Translations under genes and position numbers: made by a program
Shown here: one piece after another, positions 1-8,900 of the stretch
Position numbering within the stretch: position 1 is the first letter of the stretch
Layout of the letters: each line of letters begins with the position of its first letter
From: a virus
Virus record (IMG/VR): IMGVR_UViG_3300010883_000510
Location: 1-23,202 of that record
Length of the DNA stretch: 23,202 nt
Reading direction: 5' to 3' (one strand)
Notes under the pieces: model-generated
Databases searched by the model: none
What the model saw: the letters and a program-made list of their open reading frames with translations, nothing else
Told to the model about the DNA's origin: nothing

Positions 1-1415
1 AAAAAGAGTACAAGAATTCTAAAAAATTAACCCTATGCCACCCAATCTTCCCTACCCATTTCCAGCTGCCTGTTAAGGTAGGAGAACATGTATTTTTTAT
101 TAAGTACGGTAATATAGGGTATTGGCTTTGCAGAGTACCTGACAGTCGCTCGGTGGAAGACGCTAACTATGCCCACGGTGATAGAAAGCACATGCATGCA
201 ACGTCTGATGAATCAACGATCGACCAAGCAAAGCAAGAAGAGGGGAGCAAAGACATGTTCATCGGCCTCTTTAATAACGGCGCCGAAGCAGAAGACACTC
301 AGTCATTCTCACCAGACGACTCTTACGAAAAGATTTTTGAAACCACATTTTCTACCGGTAGCTTTGTCCCAGAGCCTGTCCCATTTTATAAAAAGAGCCC
401 CGGGGATTTAGTTTTTCAGGGGTCTAACAATACGTTGATCTGCTTAGGGACAAATAGGGGCTGGACAAAAGCTGCTACACCGTCGGATTTCGAAATTGGG
501 ACAAATGCATATTTTGAAGTACCCGAAGACCTAACGGAGGCCTTCGGAAAAGGTGCAATCGATATTGTCGTCGGACGCGGAAGATTCCCTCCAGACAAAC
601 CAACCACAAAAGCTGAAGTCGGTGATGATCCAGTCCGCACCGCGACAAGGACATCTCAAAACGCTAGAGACCTCTTGGAAGCAGACCGTGTCTCCATCAT
701 GAATGAATTACCTGTTAACCCTGTCGAGGGCGACCCGGATTATGAATATGATGCAGCGAGAATACTACTTTCGATGAAGGCTGCTTTTGATGATGATTTT
801 CACATACTTAAGGATCCGGAAAATACAGAGCTATTACCTACAATTCCATCTTGGCCTGATGGCCCCAAACCAGCTGACGATGGAAGCTCACTCGAACCCA
901 TCGCCGATTCTTCTTATAGTCTTATAAAATCTGACGAAATCAGAATAATAGCACGCCGTCAAGAAGAAAACATGAATGGGGAGAAAGATGGTATAGCTGA
1001 AATTAATGGGTCGATTAAGATTATTAAAGAAGGCGTTAGGAATTCAGAAGCCGGTGACGGCCAAGCGGTTATCTTGATGCAGCCAGATGGAACAATCATG
1101 ATCGACGGTCCAACGATTGTAATCGGTAGTGGTCATGCTGATTTAGAAAAGCCTGAAGGCGAGGGTACTCAAATTATCCTAGGGCGAGGCGCAGAAGAAC
1201 CACTCGTTTTGGGTACCGCACTAAAAGATTTATTGGATGCCCATTTCGCAGACCTGAAGACTTATCTAAGCTCCGTTTTTGATGTGCACATTCACCCTAC
1301 TGGAGTCGGCCCATCAGGCCCACCAACAGTACCAGCAACGTCTCTAGCTTCTTCCCTCAACGGCTCGAAGAGTGACCTAATTAAGATATTGTCGAAATAT
1401 GGAAAGTTAAAATAG
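1..1415 (+). CDS. Baseplate hub/spike protein, gp5/gpV-like (5' partial)
   Basis: This is the central spike/hub protein of a contractile tail baseplate. The frame is open from base 3 with no stop, so the gene enters from the left of the window. A GTG at 153 is only an internal codon. The residues before it (bases 66-172) read as a typical OB-fold segment: LPVKVGEHVFFIKYGNIGYW, then LCRVPDSRS. The middle is acidic and linker-like. The C-terminal third has short beta-strand runs (IMIDGPTIVIGS), as in gp5-type beta-helices. It ends with HIHPTGVGPSGPP at bases 1287-1325, a motif frequent at the C-terminus of gp5/gpV-like proteins of marine myoviruses. I see no lysozyme domain such as T4 gp5 carries, although the missing N-terminus cannot be judged. 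The stop is TAG at 1413-1415, one base before the next ATG. The family call is confident; the full length is unknown. Confidence 0.85.
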   Translation, partial: KEYKNSKKLTLCHPIFPTHFQLPVKVGEHVFFIKYGNIGYWLCRVPDSRSVEDANYAHGDRKHMHATSDESTIDQAKQEEGSKDMFIGLFNNGAEAEDTQSFSPDDSYEKIFETTFSTGSFVPEPVPFYKKSPGDLVFQGSNNTLICLGTNRGWTKAATPSDFEIGTNAYFEVPEDLTEAFGKGAIDIVVGRGRFPPDKPTTKAEVGDDPVRTATRTSQNARDLLEADRVSIMNELPVNPVEGDPDYEYDAARILLSMKAAFDDDFHILKDPENTELLPTIPSWPDGPKPADDGSSLEPIADSSYSLIKSDEIRIIARRQEENMNGEKDGIAEINGSIKIIKEGVRNSEAGDGQAVILMQPDGTIMIDGPTIVIGSGHADLEKPEGEGTQIILGRGAEEPLVLGTALKDLLDAHFADLKTYLSSVFDVHIHPTGVGPSGPPTVPATSLASSLNGSKSDLIKILSKYGKLK

Positions 1416-1416
1416 T

Positions 1417-2031
1417 ATGCTGAGCTTATCTAAATTGGAAAATGGCATACTTTCCGCTATGGGAAAGTCTCGCGAAGTTGGCCCAGCTGACGGCGCCGGA
1501 GCTGTTGAACCAAAATATAGCAAAGCCGACGTAGCTGGATTTTATGCTGATGCTGTCGTTACATATGTAAAAGATGCAGAAATTATGATGCTATACGGAC
1601 CCTTTATGTTCCCAAACCCAGCTGGGACCCCACCCTTGTTGCCTGATGTTGCAGCATATACTCAGACAGTGGCAATTAAAACTGCTGATGTTGGGAAATC
1701 TGCACTGAAGGGTGCCTTCCAATCTAGCTTTGAAGCAAATGATCCAGCCATGGCCATAGTAACCGCGGGAATCATTGCTTATGCTGCAACACTAACATTT
1801 TTTCAAGGAGCTTTTGTACCTTTGTATACAGCGACAGGTGCAACAGCCATGGCACTTCCGCCTATTTTTGTTCCTGTACTGGTCGGTGGATTAGCTGGTA
1901 TGGGTGAGGCAGACTGCGCAAAATTAATGTCTGCAATTATCCATGCTAGTTTTAAAGCATCTGTTTTCAATGGAGTCGGAACAACCCTGCTGCTCGGCAT
2001 CGGCCCTGTCTTAGGCCAAATGTTATTGTAG
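1417..2031 (+). CDS. Hydrophobic Gly/Ala-rich protein, probable tail/baseplate component
   Basis: A 204-aa protein that I do not recognise. It starts one base after the hub gene stop, with only a weak GGAA (1401-1404) upstream, so it is probably translationally coupled. The N-terminal 60 residues are mixed and polar. From about residue 110 it becomes hydrophobic and rich in Ala and Gly, with runs such as AIVTAGIIAYAATLTFF (near residues 113-129) and PPIFVPVLVGGLAGMG. The C-terminus is also hydrophobic (TTLLLGIGPVLGQMLL). There is one cysteine, in the segment EADCAKLM, and no signal peptide. It does not show the PAAR pattern expected of a spike-tip protein. The position between the spike and gp25 suggests a virion role, such as a hub-interior or membrane-contacting component, but that is inference from context only. 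Confidence 0.7.
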   Translation: MLSLSKLENGILSAMGKSREVGPADGAGAVEPKYSKADVAGFYADAVVTYVKDAEIMMLYGPFMFPNPAGTPPLLPDVAAYTQTVAIKTADVGKSALKGAFQSSFEANDPAMAIVTAGIIAYAATLTFFQGAFVPLYTATGATAMALPPIFVPVLVGGLAGMGEADCAKLMSAIIHASFKASVFNGVGTTLLLGIGPVLGQMLL

Positions 2032-2084
2032 CTTCCTTGCGCGCAAAATTCCATATCTCTATAATTATAGAAGAGGTTGAATAA
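2032..2084 (+). promoter_or_regulatory. Intergenic gap with late-promoter-like box upstream of gp25
   Basis: This is one of only two gaps of about 50 bases in the window. It contains TATAATTATAG at 2060-2070, within the perfect palindrome CTATAATTATAG (2059-2070). The first eight bases differ at one position from the T4 late-promoter box TATAAATA. The ribosome binding site AGAGG follows at 2072-2076, eight bases before the ATG at 2085. The other long gap (15361-15410) has the same motif and the same AGAGGTT downstream. Caveat: a T4-type start about six bases past the box would fall at or inside the ribosome binding site. The element could therefore instead be a translation or RNA-processing signal. 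Confidence 0.45.
2037..2046. repeat. 10-base palindrome TTGCGCGCAA
   Basis: A perfect inverted repeat without a spacer, six bases after the stop of the 204-aa gene and followed by AAAATT. It is too short to form a stable hairpin terminator, since a four-base loop leaves a three-pair stem. A protein-binding site or chance are both possible. Confidence 0.3.
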
Positions 2085-2570
2085 ATGGCAACAAGACAAG
2101 ACAGGAAAATGTACGATTTTAAGAGTGTCGGGGAATCTTCGACATTCACTAAAGCTCATCGTATTACAAAAGACCCACTACCCATAGGTATTATGACGCC
2201 TTTGCAACTGGGCTCTGGAAATCAGTTGTTTAAGATGCACACTGATCTCACTAATCAGATTAGTGATAATCTAAGAAACATCGTTTTAACAAATCATGGC
2301 GAGAGGCTCGGCTTATACGATTTTGGCGCAAACTTGCAGGATTTAACATTCGAACTAGGTACCACGGAAGGAGACCAGGAAGCGATGTCTAGAATTAAAG
2401 CGGCTTGTGGAAAGTATCTTCCTTACATGGCTTTAGATGGTTTCGCTTCTGAAACAGAATATTTCAATAATAAAGAGGTCGCAAAAGTTATTTTATTTAT
2501 TACTTACAAAATACCAAGAATTAACTCTGGCCAGAAAGGGCTTAAGATAACCCTATACACAGCGGGATAA
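2085..2570 (+). CDS. 25: Baseplate wedge protein, gp25-like
   Basis: This 161-aa protein belongs to the GPW/gp25 family. These small wedge proteins join the gp6/gp7 core of each baseplate wedge to the sheath-initiating inner ring in contractile tails and related injection systems. The family region spans roughly residues 44-125. It begins with GNQLFKMHTDLTNQISDNLRN and continues with HGERLGLYDFGANLQDLTFE (from H71), the conserved pattern of an Arg followed by a hydrophobic G-x-N-L-x-x-L-x-F-E element. It is somewhat longer than T4 gp25 (132 aa), mainly through an N-terminal extension. The start ATG at 2085 has AGAGG at a good spacing. Three bases separate its stop from the gp6-like ATG, so the two wedge partners are co-translated. 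The family assignment is firm. Confidence 0.9.
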   Translation: MATRQDRKMYDFKSVGESSTFTKAHRITKDPLPIGIMTPLQLGSGNQLFKMHTDLTNQISDNLRNIVLTNHGERLGLYDFGANLQDLTFELGTTEGDQEAMSRIKAACGKYLPYMALDGFASETEYFNNKEVAKVILFITYKIPRINSGQKGLKITLYTAG

Positions 2571-2573
2571 ACG

Positions 2574-4412
2574 ATGGCATCTAATACCAAAAAGAAGATA
2601 AAGAACGAGTTAAATAGAAAGTATATTTCTAAAGATTTCGATTCACTTAAATTAGACTTATTAAAGTATGCTAAAATTTATTATCCTAATACGATGCAGG
2701 ATTTTAGTGAAGCATCACTCGGCGGGCTTCTGGTTGATTTAGCTGCTTACGTCGGTGATACCATGACGTTCTATACGGATCACCAATTCCGCGAGCTGGA
2801 TCCGACCCTAGCTGTTGAAGCAGACAATATCCAAAAAATGGCTCAAAATGCTGGGATCAGAATATCGGGTGCAGCTCCTGCTGTAGCAGAAGTAGATTTT
2901 TATGTAAGGATACCCGCTGTACAGGAAGACGGTATTCTCACACCACAGATAAATGCACTGCCAATTATTAAAGAGGGAACTATCCTAACTTCAAAAACAG
3001 GGGTACAATTCTTTTTAATAGAAGATCTGAACTTTAATTTGAGAGATTCTTTAGATCAATTAGTTGCTAAAAAAATAAAGATTAAGACTAGGAATAACAA
3101 GGAGTACTTCGTGCTAGTTATGCCAGGGACTTGTGTGTCCGGCCAAATAACTACTCAGAATTTCACCTTAAATAATTCCCATGTACCGTTTCGTACCCTA
3201 ACACTTAGTAGTGGCGATGTTAGCACTATTTTAAGAGTCACTGACGGTGACGGCAATGAATACTACGAAGTTGACAGTCTGTCACAAGACACTGTGTTTA
3301 AGTCTTTCCCAAATAATAAAGCTACAGAGGACGGCGTAGAATCAAATCTGTCAATAATACCTGCACCATATAGATTTATTACCCAAACAGATATTAGGAC
3401 CAGACAGACAATGATAAAGTTTGGTGCTGGTAAAGCTAGCTCGATCAACGACGACGGCGTACCAGATCCTAGCGACTTAGCTTTACCATTATATGGCAAG
3501 AAAACCATGTCGAGGTTCAGTTTAGACCCATCAGCTATGCTCGATACCAAAACTCTAGGTATCTCTCCAAAGGGTACAACGTTATCCGTGACTTACAGGT
3601 ACGGCGGTGGATCTTCTCACAATGTCTCCCCTAAATCTATAAGTGGGGTAAAAACTTTAGCTATAAGGTTTAATGATTCTTTATCTGGAGCTGTAGCTAG
3701 TGAAGTAAGAACATCTGTAGAGGTGGTCAACGAACAACCTGCTGCCGGCGGTGCTAACCGCCCTTCGATCGAGGAGATTAGGAATCTAATCCCTATTGCA
3801 AGAAACCTTCAGTCTAGAATTGTTACTAGAGAAGATTTGCTAGCCAGATTGTACATGCTTCCTAATGAGTATGGAAGAATATTCAGGGCTGGTATTGTTG
3901 CTAACCCAAATAATCCTCTAGCTAGCATACTTTTCATCATTTCAAGAGATGCAAACGGTCGCCTAGCACAAGCACCAGACGTTTTGAAAAAGAATATATC
4001 AAAATATTTAAACGAATTCAGAATGATCAGCGATGCGATAGATATTCTGGATGTAGCTGTAATTAACTTTAGGATTAACGTCAGTATTGCTGTCGCTCCC
4101 GGTGCAAACAAAATGCAAGTAACAAAAATGACCCTAGACAAAATCAAAAAACAATTCCAATTGATAAAAATGCAAGTTGGCCAACCAATCATTGAATCTG
4201 AATTAGTGAACATTATAATAAACACACCTGGGGTGATGTCTTTAATCGACCTAAGGTTAACTAGTTTGGCTGGGACTATTTCAGGGAAACCATACTCAGA
4301 ACAGGAAATTAACTTTGATAGTATTAAATCAAATGGTATATACTTCCCGCCAACAGGTGGAATGTTCGAACTCAAGTACCCCAATAGCGACGTATTCATT
4401 ACAGTCAGGTAA
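2574..4412 (+). CDS. 6: Baseplate wedge protein, gp6-like (baseplate J family)
   Basis: This is the main wedge protein of the baseplate. In T4, gp6 dimers form the continuous inner ring that opens on sheath contraction. The protein is 612 aa, close to T4 gp6 (660 aa). Its N-terminal 100 residues carry the T4-like gp6 signature: KDFDSLKLDLLKYAKIYYPN, an acidic DFSEASLGG, then LAAYVGDTMTFYTDHQFRE, and a helix containing EADNIQKMAQNAGI. The C-terminal part (about residues 480-565) fits the baseplate-J pattern: a ferredoxin-like strand segment INVSIAVAPG, then a helix, VGQPIIESELVNIIINTPGV and DLRL. It directly follows gp25, the usual pairing. The ribosome binding site before 2574 is weak (GGGA in the gp25 tail), consistent with coupling. 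Confident call. Confidence 0.9.
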   Translation: MASNTKKKIKNELNRKYISKDFDSLKLDLLKYAKIYYPNTMQDFSEASLGGLLVDLAAYVGDTMTFYTDHQFRELDPTLAVEADNIQKMAQNAGIRISGAAPAVAEVDFYVRIPAVQEDGILTPQINALPIIKEGTILTSKTGVQFFLIEDLNFNLRDSLDQLVAKKIKIKTRNNKEYFVLVMPGTCVSGQITTQNFTLNNSHVPFRTLTLSSGDVSTILRVTDGDGNEYYEVDSLSQDTVFKSFPNNKATEDGVESNLSIIPAPYRFITQTDIRTRQTMIKFGAGKASSINDDGVPDPSDLALPLYGKKTMSRFSLDPSAMLDTKTLGISPKGTTLSVTYRYGGGSSHNVSPKSISGVKTLAIRFNDSLSGAVASEVRTSVEVVNEQPAAGGANRPSIEEIRNLIPIARNLQSRIVTREDLLARLYMLPNEYGRIFRAGIVANPNNPLASILFIISRDANGRLAQAPDVLKKNISKYLNEFRMISDAIDILDVAVINFRINVSIAVAPGANKMQVTKMTLDKIKKQFQLIKMQVGQPIIESELVNIIINTPGVMSLIDLRLTSLAGTISGKPYSEQEINFDSIKSNGIYFPPTGGMFELKYPNSDVFITVR

Positions 4413-4423
4413 CGGAGATAAAA

Positions 4424-5947
4424 ATGTATCTAGTATTTACGGCTAGTAAAGACACTTATATTACAAACAAGATAATCAGTACGTCAGCAAGAGCTACTGA
4501 TGCTAACCTAGGTGGAGCCTCGACGCTCGATTTGTTTAAATTATACGATGAGACGGCGATATCTGGTGAAACTACACCTATAGAATTATCTCGAGCATTA
4601 ATTAAATTCGAACTTCAGGACATATCAGCTTCTCTTAAAGACAAAGTATCATTTGATGATGGATCTTTTAATTGTGTATTAAAATTACACGACGTCCAAG
4701 GAAATCAAATTGCCCCATCGGACTTTTCCCTCGCGGTATTCCCACTCTCTAGTAGTTTTGATGAAGGCAAAGGGAAAGACGTTGCATCGATGGCATATTT
4801 AGATCGCTGTAACTGGCTTACATCTTCTTATACTACAACTAACGTTGTGTGGAACTCCGGCGGAGCTATGGCTTCCGGCACCTTGGGTGCTTCAAACATT
4901 GACATTATAGAAGATGGTGATATCGGCGGCAATAGTACCTATTTCGTTAAGAACCAGGCATTCGAAAAAGGGTCAGAAGATCTAGCGATTGATATAACAA
5001 CAATAGTTTCAGCTTCGATGTGTGGGTTATTACCAAACCACGGGTTTTTGATTGCTTACTCTGGGTCACAAGAACATGACCATCAGTCTAGGTTTGTGAA
5101 AAGGTTTGCTAGTAGGCACTCTCGGTCTCCTTACATGCGCCCTAAATTAATAGTACGCTATGATGACTCTCAAATAGACAGAAATGAAAGTTTCGAATTT
5201 AACGTAACGGGGTCGTTATTTCTAGAGTCATACTCTAGAGGTGCTCGAACGAATTTTATAAGTGGCTCAGCAGCAACATCTGTGACAGGCCATAATTGTG
5301 TAATCTTAAAATTGCACACTGGCAGCTTTTCTAGTTATTTTACAGGATCCCAACATTATTCTAGTGGTCTCCAAAAATCCGGTGTTTATACTGCATCCTT
5401 TGCAATAGACCAGTACGTCTCCGCTAGTGTTACTTCTGTTAGCACACTCGCTGAGTTTGCTGCCGCTTCTGGATCGGTTACTTTCGGACAAGAATGGCTA
5501 AGTTTAGATGAGAATATTAGTTATTTTACCGGTAGTCTAACAATAGACACTCAGAACAATACCAATGCAACCCACCCGCCTAACATTGCCATCACCGCGG
5601 TCAACATAAATTCAGAATACAGATTATCGGATGAGCCAGAGATCCAATTGTTCGTTAGGGACGTCTCCAAGCAGCATAAGTCTGTTCGGGTTCCTAGAAA
5701 ATTGCCTTCCCTAGTCTTGAATGAAGCTTATTACAGGATTAAAGATCCTTATGGCGGCAATATACTAACTCCTTTTGTAAAAACGGGTAATGGGACAAGG
5801 CTATCTGCTCGTAAAGACGGAATGTATTTCCAGCCAAGTTTTGAACACCTTGTTGCAGGTAAAGTATACACTGTAGAAATTTTGGTCGTAGAAAATAACG
5901 TTGAAAGAGTATACGACACTGGAAGTGCCTTCAGGATTGTTATATGA
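4424..5947 (+). CDS. Structural protein with DNRLRE-like N-terminus, probable baseplate component
   Basis: A 507-aa protein of uncertain family. The first 70 residues have the outline of a DNRLRE-type beta-sandwich: DTYIT near the start, an N-L-G-G-A-S-T-L-D-L run, then SRALIKFEL. Such domains occur in secreted and surface adhesion proteins. The central part is rich in Ser, Gly and Thr with repeated SGS/TGS turns. The C-terminal 120 residues (from about YRLSDEPEIQLFVRDVSKQ) look like a separate beta domain. There is no signal peptide and no coiled coil. The start is well supported by GGAG at 4414-4417. Its stop overlaps the next start as ATGA (5944-5947), so it is coupled to the 1145-aa protein. 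Position directly after gp6 suggests a wedge-periphery role. The domain call rests on pattern only. Confidence 0.7.
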   Translation: MYLVFTASKDTYITNKIISTSARATDANLGGASTLDLFKLYDETAISGETTPIELSRALIKFELQDISASLKDKVSFDDGSFNCVLKLHDVQGNQIAPSDFSLAVFPLSSSFDEGKGKDVASMAYLDRCNWLTSSYTTTNVVWNSGGAMASGTLGASNIDIIEDGDIGGNSTYFVKNQAFEKGSEDLAIDITTIVSASMCGLLPNHGFLIAYSGSQEHDHQSRFVKRFASRHSRSPYMRPKLIVRYDDSQIDRNESFEFNVTGSLFLESYSRGARTNFISGSAATSVTGHNCVILKLHTGSFSSYFTGSQHYSSGLQKSGVYTASFAIDQYVSASVTSVSTLAEFAAASGSVTFGQEWLSLDENISYFTGSLTIDTQNNTNATHPPNIAITAVNINSEYRLSDEPEIQLFVRDVSKQHKSVRVPRKLPSLVLNEAYYRIKDPYGGNILTPFVKTGNGTRLSARKDGMYFQPSFEHLVAGKVYTVEILVVENNVERVYDTGSAFRIVI

Positions 5948-8900
5948 GTAATCTTTTTAGCCCATCGGTTGTAAGAGACCTTTACGGAAGCGGTTATGCT
6001 TTTAAAAACCTAACCCGCGATCAGCTAACCGGTTCAGCACCAGAATCAGACTTAGTCTGGCGTGATGACCCTTATGGGACCGGCCTTAAGTCATCACAGC
6101 AGATTTCTTTGGATTGGTCAAAATTCGAGCATCATACATTTTTTAACAATGCTGAAAGTAAAGTTAATGTTGCTTTTGAAAGAATCATAAACGGTTTCCC
6201 TTTTGATGGTAGTAAAAAAGAAGTAAGTGAATTCGAAGATTCACTAGGTGGTTTTGAAAAGTACATTTTTGATGCGTTCCCGAAATATAAAGGGGATCTT
6301 AAATTTACAAAATCGTCATCGCAGTCTTTAGCCTTCCAAGATAAGTCTGGTTATCTTTTTCCAGATATATCCAGGAACGTTTTAGGTGAAAGGGTGATTG
6401 CTGGGGCTTCTGATTCAGGAGACTTCACTTGCGAATTTTGGCTTTACCCTTCATCTTCTACAGCGTACGACAATCAAACAATATTTCAGAAATTAAATAC
6501 TTCCAATAACCATGGAATATCCTTGTTTATAAGTCAGTCATCTGTGTCAGGCACTACGCTGCCGATTTTAATGGGTGTCTCGTCAGGTAGTGTTTTTGTG
6601 TCAGCTTCCGTTGACATTCCAAAAGGAGAATACTCTCATTTAGCGTTTAGCTATGATTCTAGTTCTGATTCTGCAATATCTGTATATGTTAATTCACTGC
6701 TGCAATCAACGTCATCGGTTTCAGAGATTTCAAAATTGGATTTTGCTGCAACGGTTTGCACAATTGCGTCAGGGTCTCAACAAAAATTTAGAAACATCTC
6801 TTTTGCACCGCAGGAGACATTAGATGCTAACCTTGACGAGTTTAGGTTTTGGAAAAACGTAAGAAGCCAGCAGCAAATAAAAGAATTTTACCGAAACAAT
6901 GTATTCCAGCAAGAAGATTTGGCCCTGTATTATAGGTTTAACGAACCAACGGGGTCTTTTGCTAATAAGTCCCTTGCTTTAGATCATTCTGGAAATGGAC
7001 TACATGGTTCAATTACCAATTTTAGTGAAACGATGAGAGGGACAAAAGAGCAATTTCAATTACCTATGCACATGGAAAGATCCTATAACAGCCCAGTTTT
7101 GTTTCCGGACTACCCTAGCTTGCTAACTCTAAACGCTGATTTATTGACTAGCGCTAGCTTATATGACAATAATAATCCCAACGCAATCACGAAATTAATA
7201 CCGCCCCACTACTTTTTAGAAGGCCAAGCTGAAGAAGGCTTGGAAAATGAATTCGGTGCTCAGGGCGAAGCTTATGGATATAATGAAAGCTCCTTTCCTG
7301 GCAATGGAAAATTACCATCATCGCAGGTTTTGTCTTCCTTCTTGTTTGTTTGGGCCAGCTTCTTTGACGAAATCAAGATATACTTAGACAGTTTTGCAAA
7401 ATTGCACGATATAAGTCACAGTGCGATCAATTCAGTGCCCAGCCAATTTTTAATTACACTGGGTAGAAGATACGGGCTAGATCTTCCGAATTCTTTTTCA
7501 TCGGCGAAATTAGGCTCTTATTCTAGTGGAGAAAATTTAACAACTACGGAAGGGTACGGCACACTTAGTTTAAGGGAAGTACAAGAGCTACTCTGGCGCC
7601 GCCTCTTAGCGGAAATGCCTAATATCCAGCGTTCCAAAGGTACTATACATTCGGTTAAAAGTCTGATGCTTTCTTTAGGAATTAACCCTGACACTAACTT
7701 TAGAATTAGGGAGTTCGGCGGACCAAAAACCAAAAAATTACAGAACAATCGTTCCGTAGTCAACAGCTATTATAACTCTATTGACTTCTCTAAAGGAACT
7801 CCGTTCATGTCGTCTTCGTACCTTTCAGCCTATAGACATGCATCCGGCGTTCCATTTGGCGGACCAACACCTGAAAGAATAATTATCGATCATATGGGAG
7901 CTGAATCAAGCACGATGAAGGTCTCCGTCCCCGGAACTCCTCCAGCACTTACAATGCTAACGTCTGCGTCTTGGTCTTGGGAAGGCCACTATATCTTGAA
8001 TCCTTCTCTTCCTAATCAGTCTCTTTTTAGGATTGAGTCTTCTGGATCTTCGACACCTGGCACAAAACCAGGGATTGTAGTTAATCTAACAGCTGTCTCT
8101 GGTTCAAAAACGTCTTCCGGCCAGCCCGGTACTAAACTAATTTTAGCTTTTTCAGGAAGCGAAGCTAGCAAATTATCGATTACTGGTTCGAACATCGACA
8201 TCTATGATGGCAATCCTTGGTACGTTAATATTAACCACACAGCTGGTAATAAAAGATCGGAATTTGCTGTTAGGACCTACAGGACGAATGGTACCGATAT
8301 TTTAGAATCCCACTATTTTTCTGGGTCTTACAGTAACAGCGAAGATACCGTAAATAGACTGTGCGACGTCACTTCTGGGAAAAGAAATTTTGTTGCTATC
8401 GGTTCATCATCCAACTATACAAATGAATTATTAAATCAGTCCGGTGATAATACTGTTGACTTTAATGGTAAGCTTGGCTCAATGAGGTTTTGGACAAAAG
8501 CCTTAGAGTTGAACGAATCAAAGGAACACGCCTTAAACCCATATTCGGTCGGTGTAAATAAGCCATTAGCCAATTATAACTTTATAACTCCTGAAAACAT
8601 CGACATATCAAAGTCTAGCGCCGCAATAACTAGTGGCTCGTTGCCTTTAGGGTCATGGGAAAGATTAAGGTTAAGTACAGACTTGTACCAAGAAATAAGC
8701 AGTTCAAATGGCTATGGTAGGCTCGACGTTATAGATACTAGTAAGAATGGTCATTTTGGGTTTTCTGGATTTACTGCCGCTACGCAGGTGTTTGAGCCTA
8801 CAATCAAACTTTACTCAAGGCTAGATCCAAATTATGATATCACTACTAACGTTAATAAGGTCAGGATAAGGTCTGTGCAAAATATTGAGCTGGCAAGCGA

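Noticed and set aside
153-155. GTG as the start of the first gene
   Set aside because: The frame stays open to the window edge and the upstream residues form the diagnostic OB-fold segment; the GTG encodes an internal Val.
2037-2070. Intrinsic terminator before gp25
   Set aside because: The palindromes have no spacer, would form very short stems, and no T-run follows.
3809-4399. 196-aa open frame on the minus strand
   Set aside because: It lies wholly inside the well-supported gp6-like gene, has no family pattern, and no other gene in the window is on that strand.
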